Position numbers and translations under genes: made by a program
Shown: piece by piece, positions 7,618 to 13,329 of the stretch
How positions within the stretch are numbered: the stretch's first letter is position 1
Layout: every line of letters starts with the position of its first letter
Notes under the pieces: model-generated
Told to the model about the DNA's origin: nothing
Database searches by the model: none
Seen by the model: only the letters and a program-made list of their open reading frames with translations
NCBI GenBank assembly: GCA_900554565.1
Contig: USHX01000031.1
Coordinates: 1-13,800 of the forward strand
DNA: 13,800 nt
DNA from: an uncultured Clostridium sp.
GTDB taxonomy: Bacteria > Bacillota > Clostridia > TANB77 > CAG-508
Reading direction: 5' to 3'

Positions 7618-8290
7618 ACATTACATATAATAATATACACAAGAAGTGTAATATACTTCCTAATAAAATAAATAGGTGAAATACTGAATGCATGTATTTA
7701 TGTTTTTTTCCTACTCCATATAAAATTGCTCCTATTGTATAAGCAACCCCACCTGCTACTAACAAAATAAATCCACTCATTCCTAATGCACTTGGTAGTA
7801 AATTAACTTTTAATATTATACACCAACCCATTGCTAAATAGCATATCATTGAAAAAACTTTGAATTTTTTTATATCTATTGCATTTAATACTATTCCTAA
7901 AATTGCAAACGCCCATATTATTCCAAATATTGTCCAACCAGCCACTGTACTTTCTTGTCTTATTGTACATAATGCAAATGGTGTATATGAACCTGCTATT
8001 AATAAAAATATTGAGCAATGGTCTAATACTTGAAATACTTTTTTTGATTTTCTTTTTGGACTTAAGCCATGGTATATACTAGACATTGTGTATAAAACTA
8101 TCATCATTGCTCCATATATTGCACCACTAACTACTCCATATACATTTTTATGTATTGCCGCAAATACTACACATAATACTAATGCTACTATTCCTAATGC
8201 TCCCCCTACTATGTGTGATGTCATATTAAATATTTCTTCCCCTTTTGTGTATGTAGGAAGTTCTCTATCTTTTAATTTTGTTCTTGTCAT
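7616..8290 (-). CDS. Hemolysin III / PAQR-family seven-helix membrane protein (YqfA/YplQ type)
   Basis: Integral membrane protein of 224 residues with about seven hydrophobic segments and only short loops. The PAQR/hemolysin III metal-site residues are present: H74 in SSIYHGL, D90 with H91 at the start of TM3, and H201 and H205 (HSVFH) with H215 in the last helix. Bacterial members are linked to membrane-fluidity homeostasis, and some show haemolytic activity when overexpressed. The true substrate is unclear, so the name should not be read as a toxin call. The ATG at 8290 lies 11 bases after GGGAGG. A closer ATG at 8299 opens a two-codon frame (ATG ATA TAA) that ends directly against the real start. 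Transcribed alone from a perfect promoter at 8321-8349. Confidence 0.93.
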   Translation of the reverse strand: MTRTKLKDRELPTYTKGEEIFNMTSHIVGGALGIVALVLCVVFAAIHKNVYGVVSGAIYGAMMIVLYTMSSIYHGLSPKRKSKKVFQVLDHCSIFLLIAGSYTPFALCTIRQESTVAGWTIFGIIWAFAILGIVLNAIDIKKFKVFSMICYLAMGWCIILKVNLLPSALGMSGFILLVAGGVAYTIGAILYGVGKKHKYMHSVFHLFILLGSILHFLCILLYVM

Positions 8291-8320
8291 TTATATCATT
8301 TCCTCCCAATTATATTTTTT

Positions 8321-8349
8321 ATTATACTTAATGTTCTTTGGTTTGTCAA
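8321..8349 (-). promoter_or_regulatory. Consensus sigma-A promoter of the hemolysin III gene
   Basis: TTGACA at 8349-8344, a 17-base spacer, then TATAAT at 8326-8321 on the minus strand. Both hexamers and the spacing match consensus exactly. Confidence 0.88.
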
Positions 8350-8415
8350 TTGACTGTTTTGCCTGTTTTTTACATATTATTTCCATTTTTCTTCTTTATA
8401 TTCTTTTTTACTTAC

Positions 8416-8447
8416 AAAAAGAAGCCTATATAAAATAAGCTTCTTTT
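8416..8447 (-). terminator. Intrinsic terminator of the SleB-like hydrolase gene
   Basis: The minus strand forms AAAAGAAGC (8447-8439), a 13-base loop, then GCTTCTTTT (8425-8417), with the U-run continuing through 8416. A second small hairpin, GGAGA-GCACAA-TCTCC (8465-8450), lies just upstream, between the stop codon and this terminator. Confidence 0.8.
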
Positions 8448-8470
8448 AAGGAGATTGTGCTCTCCAAATG

Positions 8471-9205
8471 CTACTCATCCCATACCTTGTAATAGATATG
8501 ATCACCTATTTTCACCTTTACCGCAATATTAGCTCTAGATGCTTGTTCTTTTTCACTACATCCAGATAATTCGCAGAAATATAGTGCTCCACCTTTAGCA
8601 TATACTTCTGGATCTTTTCCTAACCGTATTGCTTCTGCTGTTAATAACACTTCTGTTACGTCATCATTTCCATATACAGCATGTTCTACAGCTTGTGAAG
8701 TTGTTTCAGGTACTCTGTCTAAAGTCATCAACCTTAATGAATCTCCCATTCCTGTGTAAATTTCACCATTTCTTGCACAAGCAAATTGTCCTCTTTCAAA
8801 AACAACTTGTGTTAATGAAATTCCTTTAGCAGCTACCCTGTTAAGAATTGTTTCAGCAGTTGCCATCTGTTCTTCAGCAGATGACCCTCCCGATTCAGCA
8901 TACGTTACCATTTTTAATAGGTTAAACTCTGTTTCACTTAGTTGATATGTATACCCATGTATATCAATCAATCCTTGTTCAAGATTTTCAGCTTGTTCAC
9001 TAGCTACTTTTTCAACTCTTTCTGTCATTTGGGCTGAAAATTCAGTTTGCAATTTTGTCGCTGCTTGCAATACTGTATAACGTTGTTTTGGTGCCATTAA
9101 ATCACTTGGCATAAGTGCTTTCACATTTGGATTTCCTTGGCAGCTTGCAACTAAAGCAATACCTGCCATCGCACCCATTATTGTTTTCCGATTTTGAAAT
9201 TTCAA
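8471..9205 (-). CDS. SleB/CwlJ-type cell-wall hydrolase (Hydrolase_2), probable lipoprotein
   Basis: The 244-residue protein has a SleB-like peptidoglycan hydrolase domain in its C-terminal half (about 95-240), with catalytic Glu104 in YAESGG, then AETILNRV and ALYFCE-type motifs. The N-terminus has a basic start, a hydrophobic stretch and VASC. Cys22 fits a lipobox, so the enzyme is probably anchored outside the membrane. SleB relatives are lytic transglycosylases acting in spore germination. Here a perfect sigma-A promoter suggests vegetative expression, which is inference. The start is a TTG at 9205 with AAAAGGAG 12 bases upstream. Hand counts of several lines give roughly 32-43% GC, against about 27-28% in two lines from neighbouring genes, so foreign origin is possible. 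The usual N-terminal peptidoglycan-binding domain of SleB is absent. Confidence 0.88.
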   Translation of the reverse strand: MKFQNRKTIMGAMAGIALVASCQGNPNVKALMPSDLMAPKQRYTVLQAATKLQTEFSAQMTERVEKVASEQAENLEQGLIDIHGYTYQLSETEFNLLKMVTYAESGGSSAEEQMATAETILNRVAAKGISLTQVVFERGQFACARNGEIYTGMGDSLRLMTLDRVPETTSQAVEHAVYGNDDVTEVLLTAEAIRLGKDPEVYAKGGALYFCELSGCSEKEQASRANIAVKVKIGDHIYYKVWDE

Positions 9206-9231
9206 AACTATTTCTCACTCCTTTTCAATAG

Positions 9232-9253
9232 TGCAGTATCTCCTTTTACTGCA
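9232..9253 (-). promoter_or_regulatory. Leader hairpin with a Shine-Dalgarno-like loop upstream of the SleB-like gene
   Basis: In the roughly 67-nt leader, TGCAGTA (9253-9247) pairs perfectly with TACTGCA (9238-9232), and the 8-base loop is AAAGGAGA. The ribosome site actually used, AAAAGGAG, lies a few bases downstream of the stem. The leader thus carries two GGAG motifs, one displayed in a loop. Confidence 0.55.
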
Positions 9254-9278
9254 ATAACGCATGTGCGCTACAATATAT

Positions 9279-9307
9279 ATTATATAACATTTTATGTCAT
9301 CTGTCAA
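9279..9307 (-). promoter_or_regulatory. Consensus sigma-A promoter of the SleB-like gene
   Basis: TTGACA at 9307-9302, a 17-base spacer, then TATAAT at 9284-9279 on the minus strand, a perfect match. It sits in the 126 bases after the sigK stop. No terminator is visible after sigK, so sporulation read-through from sigK is possible. Confidence 0.87.
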
Positions 9308-9331
9308 TTTCTTCCAAATGTTTCCAAACTG

Positions 9332-9979
9332 CTATTCTTTTATTTCTTTAGCTAGTTTTTCAAGTGCCTTTGTTTCTATTCTAGATACATATGAACGTGA
9401 AATCCCCATTGTTCTAGCTATTTCGTTTTGTGTTTTAGGTTTGCTACCATCTAAACCAAAATGTAATTCTAATATTGCTTTTTCTCTATCCTTTAATAAA
9501 CTCTTCATTTTTTCATATAATAATTTTACTTTCATTTTTATATCAACTTCATCTTCAATATTTCTTTCGTTATTTTCAAGCACTTCTTGTAATGTAACAA
9601 CATTGTCATCTTTGTCTTTCCCTATTGGTTCATTTAAATATACTTCTGCTCCCAGTTTTTTTGTTGCTCTTAAGTGCATTAGAATTTCATTATCTATACA
9701 TCGTGAAACATATGTAGAAAGCCTAGCACCTTTTTCTACATTAAAGCTATTTATTCCTTTTATCAATCCTATTGTACCTATTGAGATTAAATCATCTTGT
9801 TCTACTTTTGAAGTACTATATTTTTTCGCCACATGTGCTACCAATCTTAAGTTCCTTTCTATTAGGATATTTCTTGCTTCTTCATCTCCTTTTGACATTT
9901 GTATTAAGCATTTTCTTTCTTCTTCTTGTGTTAAAGGTTCTGGAAACAAATTTCCACCTTGAATATATCCGTACAACAA
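9332..9979 (-). CDS. sigK: Sporulation sigma factor SigK (main open frame; start region frameshifted)
   Basis: Late mother-cell sigma factor that directs spore coat and maturation genes. The open frame (215 residues from a TTG) contains FPEPLTQEEERK, region 2 (EEARNILIERNLRLVAH, DDLISIGTIGLIKG, CIDNEILMHLRA) and region 4 with the helix-turn-helix SRSYVSRIE near the end. These follow B. subtilis SigK closely, including LISIGTIGLIK and ISRSYVSRIE. The TTG at 9979 has no ribosome site. A good GGGGGTG plus ATG at 10046 starts a hydrophobic pro-sequence one frame away. Removing one T from 9978-9980 fuses the two into a 237-residue protein, close to the 241 of B. subtilis pro-SigK. No recombinase or skin-type insertion is present. 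Confidence 0.92.
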   Translation of the reverse strand: MLYGYIQGGNLFPEPLTQEEERKCLIQMSKGDEEARNILIERNLRLVAHVAKKYSTSKVEQDDLISIGTIGLIKGINSFNVEKGARLSTYVSRCIDNEILMHLRATKKLGAEVYLNEPIGKDKDDNVVTLQEVLENNERNIEDEVDIKMKVKLLYEKMKSLLKDREKAILELHFGLDGSKPKTQNEIARTMGISRSYVSRIETKALEKLAKEIKE

Positions 9980-10046
9980 ATACTGCTGTTTTTAAAAAAC
10001 TTAAAAATCCGCTAAATATTCCTGTTACACAAAGTGCTGTTATCAT
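9978..10046 (-). other. sigK: Frameshifted N-terminal pro-sequence of SigK
   Basis: From the ATG at 10046, with GGGGGTG 5 bases upstream, the minus strand encodes a hydrophobic segment (MITALCVTGIFSGFL, then SFLKTAV). This is the type of membrane-bound pro-sequence that SpoIVFB removes from pro-SigK. The segment is in a different frame from the sigma domains and by itself runs on into an unrelated basic tail. A one-base deletion in the T-run 9980-9978 joins it to LLYGYIQGG. Confidence 0.78.
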
Positions 10047-10076
10047 AATTGCACCCCCATCTTTTTCTATACATTA

Positions 10077-10084
10077 ATTATATG
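10077..10084 (-). promoter_or_regulatory. Possible sigma-E/sigma-K-type -10 element upstream of sigK
   Basis: CATATAAT at 10084-10077 on the minus strand differs from the sigma-E -10 consensus CATACAAT at one base and lies about 30 bases before the sigK ATG. I see no convincing -35, and a sigma-A TATAAT is nested inside it, so this is only a candidate. Confidence 0.35.
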
Positions 10085-10147
10085 TTTTTCTAAAGTAAAA
10101 GTGCATGACTTTATTTTTTATTTCATAAATTTATTTAGGAGGTATTT

Positions 10148-10933
10148 ATGAATTTTGTTTTTAATTGTTTAAAAGGTATAGCAATTGGTAGTGGGGCTAT
10201 TTTACCTGGCATTAGCAGTGGTGTTCTTTGCGTTGTTTTTGGCATTTATGAAAAATTACTAGATAGTATTTTATATTTTTTCAAAGATATTAAAAATAAT
10301 TTTAAGTTTTTATTTCCTATAATTCTTGGGGCTATAATCGGGATTCTAATATTTAGTAATTTATTAAACTATTTGCTTGTTGCCTTTCCAGTTCAAACAA
10401 AATCAATATTTATTGGACTTATTTTAGGTACTATTCCTTCTTTACTAAAAACTATAAATTCCAAATGCAATACTAGACCTTCTTATTTTATTTTTTCTTT
10501 TGTTACTTTTTTTATTGGAGTTTTTATGGTTTATCTAGAAAATTATTTTACAATGGATTTCACAAATACTAGTTATGATTTTTATTATCTTATATTAGCA
10601 GGTTTTGCTATGTCTGTTGGAGTTGTTGTTCCAGGTGTTAGCAGCACAATTATTTTGATGCTTATGGGTGTGTATTCCATTTATCTTAGTTCTGTGGCAT
10701 CATTGAATTTTACTATTTTATTTCCTATTGGAATTGGCCTTTTTTTTGGTAGTATATTTTTTATGTTTGTAACTAAATTTTTATTAAAACATTTTTATTG
10801 CCAAACTTTTTTTAGTATTATTGGTTTTACAATTGGATCTATTGTTGTTATTCTTCCTGAAATAGATTCTGTATTTTCGTTTTTTATTGCATCTTTTTGC
10901 TGTATTTTAGGCTTTTTAGCAAGTTTTGCTTGA
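10148..10933 (+). CDS. DUF368 membrane protein, PopT-type undecaprenyl phosphate translocase candidate
   Basis: Very hydrophobic 261-residue protein with about eight membrane segments, the only plus-strand protein gene here. It has the two internally repeated DUF368 signatures: GSGAILPGISSG (14-25) and SVGVVVPGVSST (156-167). Some DUF368 proteins (PopT) return the lipid carrier undecaprenyl phosphate across the membrane for reuse in wall synthesis, and that role is plausible here by family. The ATG at 10148 follows AGGAGG at ideal spacing. It is divergent from sigK with about 100 bases between starts. I found no clear promoter. Its TGA stop (10931-10933) lies inside the -35 box of the next transcription unit. 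The coding sequence is extremely AT-rich. Confidence 0.88.
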   Translation: MNFVFNCLKGIAIGSGAILPGISSGVLCVVFGIYEKLLDSILYFFKDIKNNFKFLFPIILGAIIGILIFSNLLNYLLVAFPVQTKSIFIGLILGTIPSLLKTINSKCNTRPSYFIFSFVTFFIGVFMVYLENYFTMDFTNTSYDFYYLILAGFAMSVGVVVPGVSSTIILMLMGVYSIYLSSVASLNFTILFPIGIGLFFGSIFFMFVTKFLLKHFYCQTFFSIIGFTIGSIVVILPEIDSVFSFFIASFCCILGFLASFA

Positions 10934-10938
10934 CATAA
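10924..10938 (+). repeat. Direct repeat, copy 1 (TTTTGCTTGACATAA)
   Basis: A 15-base sequence containing the -35 box is repeated identically at 11156-11170, 232 bases downstream, at the same place relative to the second RNA unit. This copy also encodes the last codons and stop of the DUF368 gene. Confidence 0.85.
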
Positions 10939-10958
10939 CACAGTAAATCTGTTATAAT
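10930..10958 (+). promoter_or_regulatory. Perfect consensus promoter overlapping the DUF368 gene stop codon
   Basis: TTGACA at 10930-10935, a 17-base spacer, then TATAAT at 10953-10958. All twelve bases match the sigma-A consensus. The TGA of the DUF368 gene is the third to fifth base after the first T of the -35 region. Transcription should start near 10965. Confidence 0.85.
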
Positions 10959-10964
10959 AAACTT

Positions 10965-11137
10965 GTTACTAGCCAATGTGCTATTAACATTTGCTATTAC
11001 CATCGCTTGATTTCACTCACAATCAATAATTCAATTTTTAAAATCCTAATTAATTAACAACATTGCATATGACAAAAAATTGAATAAATCAAGCAAATAG
11101 CAAAACCCTATATCTTTTTTGATATAGGGCTTTTTTT
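10965..11137 (+). ncRNA. Candidate structured small RNA 1, family unknown
   Basis: A transcript of about 173 nt is framed by a perfect promoter and a strong terminator, with no protein-coding frame that has a ribosome site. Three exact helices stack into a rod: 10990-10998 with 11096-11104 (9 bp), 11005-11013 with 11086-11094 (9 bp), and 11029-11039 with 11075-11085 (11 bp). Unpaired are a 6-base bulge (ACCATC), a 15-base bulge (CACTCACAATCAATA) and a 35-base apical loop. A 10-base imperfect repeat, GCTATTAaCA/GCTATTAcCA, gives the closing strand two possible partners. The gene downstream is convergent, so this is not a leader. I do not recognise the family. Confidence 0.7.
11106..11137 (+). 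terminator. Terminator of small RNA 1
   Basis: CCCTATATC (11106-11114), six T, GATATAGGG (11121-11129), then C and seven T. The 9-bp stem is identical to the core of the terminator of small RNA 2. Confidence 0.9.
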
Positions 11138-11155
11138 ATTTTCCATATTTTAGAA

Positions 11156-11170
11156 TTTTGCTTGACATAA
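11156..11170 (+). repeat. Direct repeat, copy 2 (TTTTGCTTGACATAA)
   Basis: Identical to 10924-10938. Similarity extends a little upstream, where TTTTAG precedes both copies, with AGAA against AGCAAG before the repeat. Confidence 0.85.
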
Positions 11171-11190
11171 TTTTGTTTATGTGGTATACT
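11162..11190 (+). promoter_or_regulatory. Promoter of small RNA 2
   Basis: TTGACA at 11162-11167, a 17-base spacer, then TATACT at 11185-11190. Transcription should begin near 11196. Confidence 0.83.
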
Positions 11191-11195
11191 AAATG

Positions 11196-11356
11196 TGTTA
11201 CAGCAATGCTGTAACACGTATCAAAAGACTCATTATAAAAAAAGATTTTAAATATTAAATAAGTCAATAAGTCAAGTCATGTTACTATGCAGTTGTCTGC
11301 ACTCCTGTTAATGAGTCGAGCCTCCCTATATCACATTAGATATAGGGAACTTTTTT
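11196..11356 (+). ncRNA. Candidate structured small RNA 2, family unknown
   Basis: A transcript of about 160 nt lies between its own promoter and terminator. At its 5' end GTGTTACAGC (11195-11204) pairs perfectly with GCTGTAACAC (11208-11217) across a 3-base loop, typical of a stability clamp. A long-range 9-bp helix joins GACTCATTA (11227-11235) to TAATGAGTC (11309-11317). Inside it are an A-rich segment, a tandem TAAGTCAA repeat (11260-11275) and a small hairpin TGCAG-TTGT-CTGCA (11288-11301). ACTCCT, complementary to Shine-Dalgarno sequences, follows at 11301-11306 in a probably unpaired stretch, which would suit a translation-blocking RNA. No coding frame with a ribosome site is present. 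Family not recognised. Confidence 0.68.
11323..11356 (+). terminator. Terminator of small RNA 2
   Basis: TCCCTATATC (11323-11332), loop ACATTA, GATATAGGGA (11339-11348), then AC and six T. It touches the end of the convergent U32 gene (stop at 11355-11357). The stem could also slow minus-strand transcripts but has no U-tract in that direction. Confidence 0.9.
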
Positions 11357-12593
11357 ATTTTTTTCTTCTTAATATCCAATTATTTTCACATTTAATTGGT
11401 AATTTCATTTTTACTTTTTGGCCTTTTACTCCTGGGCTTATTGAATTTATAGCTTCATTTGTTTCAATATCATAAAGATTTTCTATCTTAAACTCAATTG
11501 GTTCTATTTTATTTGGAACAATAATTTCCATTGTATCTCCAACAGACAATTTATTTTTTATTTCTATTATTGCAATGTCATTTTGAGTTTCAATTACTTT
11601 GCCACCAAATTCATAATTTTCATTATATTGTCTTCCGCCATATTCTTGAATATCTTTATTTTTTCTGTCATTAAAGTAAAATGTTGTTAATCCTCTTGTT
11701 TTTACTTTTTCTAATTCTTTTAAATATTTAGTGTAATCATAATTTTCTGGCTCTTTTTTATAGTCATCAATTGCATTTCTATATGCATTTATTACACTAG
11801 CTAAATAATATTCTGTTTTTAGTCTTCCTTCTATTTTTAGGCTATCTACTCCCATATCTATTATTTCAGGGATTTCTTTTATTAAACATAAATCTTTTGA
11901 TGAAAATATACTTGTTCCATATTCATTTGTTTCTATTTGCATTAGTTCACCTGGATTATTTTTTTCTTCTGCATATAAATTATATGACCATCTACAACTT
12001 TGTGCACAATCTCCTAAATTAGCACTTCTACATGCTAAAAAGTCACTTAAGAAGCATCTTCCTGAATATGCAAAACATATTGCACCATGTACAAATATTT
12101 CTATTTCCATATCTTCTGGCTTATTTTCCATTATGTATTTTAATTGCTCTTTGTTCATTTCTCTAGCCATTATCATTCTTTTAGCTCCATTTTTATACCA
12201 GAAGTTTGCAGCATGCATACTTACAATATTGGCTTGTGTACTTACATTTATTTTTACACTTGGAGCATATTTTTTTAGTATTTCCATAACTCCACCATCT
12301 GCTGCTATTATTCCATCTGGCTTTAGTTCTTCTAACTTTTTAGCCATTTCTATTATTTCATCATATTTTTCATCCCAAGCAAATATGTTTAATGTTACAT
12401 ACACTTTTTTTCCTATAGTGTGTGCATATTTTATTGTTTCTTCCAAATCATTATCTTGCATGTCTGCTCTTGTTCTTAATGATAAAGATGATGTTCCAGC
12501 ATATACCGCATCTGCACCATATAAAAATGCTATTTTTGCCTTTTCAAATGACCCTGCTGGTGCTAATAATTCTATTTCTTTTTCTTGTTTCAT
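11355..12593 (-). CDS. trhP: U32 family protein, tRNA wobble-uridine hydroxylation (TrhP/YrrO type)
   Basis: Listed as a peptidase in older databases, but relatives (E. coli TrhP/YegQ, B. subtilis YrrO) are needed to make 5-hydroxyuridine at tRNA position 34. The 412 residues include an N-terminal barrel-like domain (ELLAPAGSFEKAKIAF, 8-23) and the U32 signature EIFVHGAICFAYSGRCFLS (165-183). Five cysteines (173, 180, 188, 196, 200) could hold an iron-sulfur cluster. A small C-terminal beta domain follows, with SPGVKGQKV near the end. The ATG at 12593 directly abuts the TAA of the upstream methyltransferase, with GGTGG as ribosome site, so translation is coupled. The length fits YrrO rather than the shorter YrrN. 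No YrrN-like partner lies in the window. Confidence 0.9.
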   Translation of the reverse strand: MKQEKEIELLAPAGSFEKAKIAFLYGADAVYAGTSSLSLRTRADMQDNDLEETIKYAHTIGKKVYVTLNIFAWDEKYDEIIEMAKKLEELKPDGIIAADGGVMEILKKYAPSVKINVSTQANIVSMHAANFWYKNGAKRMIMAREMNKEQLKYIMENKPEDMEIEIFVHGAICFAYSGRCFLSDFLACRSANLGDCAQSCRWSYNLYAEEKNNPGELMQIETNEYGTSIFSSKDLCLIKEIPEIIDMGVDSLKIEGRLKTEYYLASVINAYRNAIDDYKKEPENYDYTKYLKELEKVKTRGLTTFYFNDRKNKDIQEYGGRQYNENYEFGGKVIETQNDIAIIEIKNKLSVGDTMEIIVPNKIEPIEFKIENLYDIETNEAINSISPGVKGQKVKMKLPIKCENNWILRRKK

Positions 12594-13196
12594 TTATATT
12601 TCCACCTTTTCTTTTATTTTACTTATTGCTAGTCCATCTCCAACTTCTAAAATTTCAGTTTCTAAGTTTGGATTTTCACTAACTTCTTTTATGTATTCTC
12701 TTAAGTTTCTTACAGCTGTACGTTGTTTATGTTTATTGTAATCACTCATTACATATCCTTTATATAATATATTATCTGCAAATATTATTCCATTTGGTTT
12801 TATCATTCTTAGTGATTCTTTTAAGAAAAATGGATATTTTCCTTTTGCTGCATCTATAAATACTACATCATATTTTTCATTTAGTGTTGGTAGTATCTCT
12901 ACTGCATCTCCTTCGTATATGTTTATTTTTTCTTCTACTTCAGCTTTTTTTATGTTTTCTTTTGCTTCAGCTATTCGTTGTTCATCTCTTTCTATTGTGT
13001 CTATTTTTCCATTTTCAGCTAAAAATTCTGTAAAACATATTGCAGAATATCCAACTGCTGTTCCTATTTCTAATATTTTTTTTGGTTTTTCTTGTTTCAA
13101 ATTTTCTTCTATTACTTCTAATGTGTTATCCATAATTATTGGTATATGGTCTTCTAATGCTTTTTGTTTTATTTTTTCAAGTTCTTTTTTATTCAT
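12594..13196 (-). CDS. trmR: tRNA 5-hydroxyuridine methyltransferase TrmR (YrrM)
   Basis: SAM-dependent O-methyltransferase of 200 residues that, in B. subtilis, methylates ho5U34 to 5-methoxyuridine, widening codon reading at the wobble position. The SAM motif is LEIGTAVGYSA (42-52). IERDEQRI carries the acidic residue for the ribose. FIDAAKGKY with D115 and FADNILY with D141 and N142 form the metal and catalytic site of this COMT-like family. The ATG at 13196 follows AAAGGAGAG. Placement directly before a trhP-like gene supports TrmR over a generic caffeoyl-CoA-type methyltransferase. The pair is driven by a perfect promoter at 13220-13248. Confidence 0.92.
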   Translation of the reverse strand: MNKKELEKIKQKALEDHIPIIMDNTLEVIEENLKQEKPKKILEIGTAVGYSAICFTEFLAENGKIDTIERDEQRIAEAKENIKKAEVEEKINIYEGDAVEILPTLNEKYDVVFIDAAKGKYPFFLKESLRMIKPNGIIFADNILYKGYVMSDYNKHKQRTAVRNLREYIKEVSENPNLETEILEVGDGLAISKIKEKVEI

Positions 13197-13219
13197 TTTA
13201 CTCTCCTTTCATGACTTTA

Positions 13220-13248
13220 TTATTATAATTCATTATATGGTTTATGTC
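13220..13248 (-). promoter_or_regulatory. Consensus sigma-A promoter of the trmR-trhP operon
   Basis: TTGACA at 13248-13243, a 17-base spacer, then TATAAT at 13225-13220 on the minus strand. All positions match consensus. The leader is about 17 bases. Confidence 0.88.
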
Positions 13249-13282
13249 AATTTATTTTAGATATTTTGCATTATATAAAATG

Positions 13283-13320
13283 AACCCAAAACATTAAACT
13301 TTTGTCTAATATTTTGGGTT
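13283..13320 (-). terminator. Hairpin after typA
   Basis: AACCCAAAA (13283-13291) pairs with TTTTGGGTT (13312-13320) across a 20-base loop, just past the typA stop. The better T-run lies on the plus strand (13319-13324). On the minus strand the stem is followed by CATTTTAT. It probably terminates typA, possibly in both directions. Confidence 0.6.
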
Positions 13321-13329
13321 TTTTAATTT

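Noticed and set aside
9294..9962. Plus-strand open frame of 222 codons opposite sigK
   Set aside because: It mirrors sigK exactly in extent. Sigma-factor motifs on the minus strand explain the conservation.
9332..10147. sigK interrupted by a skin-like element
   Set aside because: No recombinase or large insertion is present. The discontinuity is a one-base frame change.
10977..11011. Ten-codon hydrophobic frame (GTG start) in small RNA 1, a possible type I toxin
   Set aside because: It has no ribosome-binding site and overlaps the paired strand of the RNA. The length is too short to support a call.
11281..11320. tRNA-like segment in small RNA 2
   Set aside because: A short hairpin resembles an anticodon arm, but no acceptor stem, D arm or T arm can be built.
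10924..11356. CRISPR-like or mobile-element repeats
   Set aside because: There are only two copies, about 230 bases apart, and the repeats are promoter and terminator parts. No regular spacers, cas genes or transposase are present.
12133..12741. Plus-strand open frame of 202 codons opposite trhP and trmR
   Set aside because: It spans two real minus-strand genes, is hydrophobic because of T-rich antisense sequence, and lacks a ribosome site.
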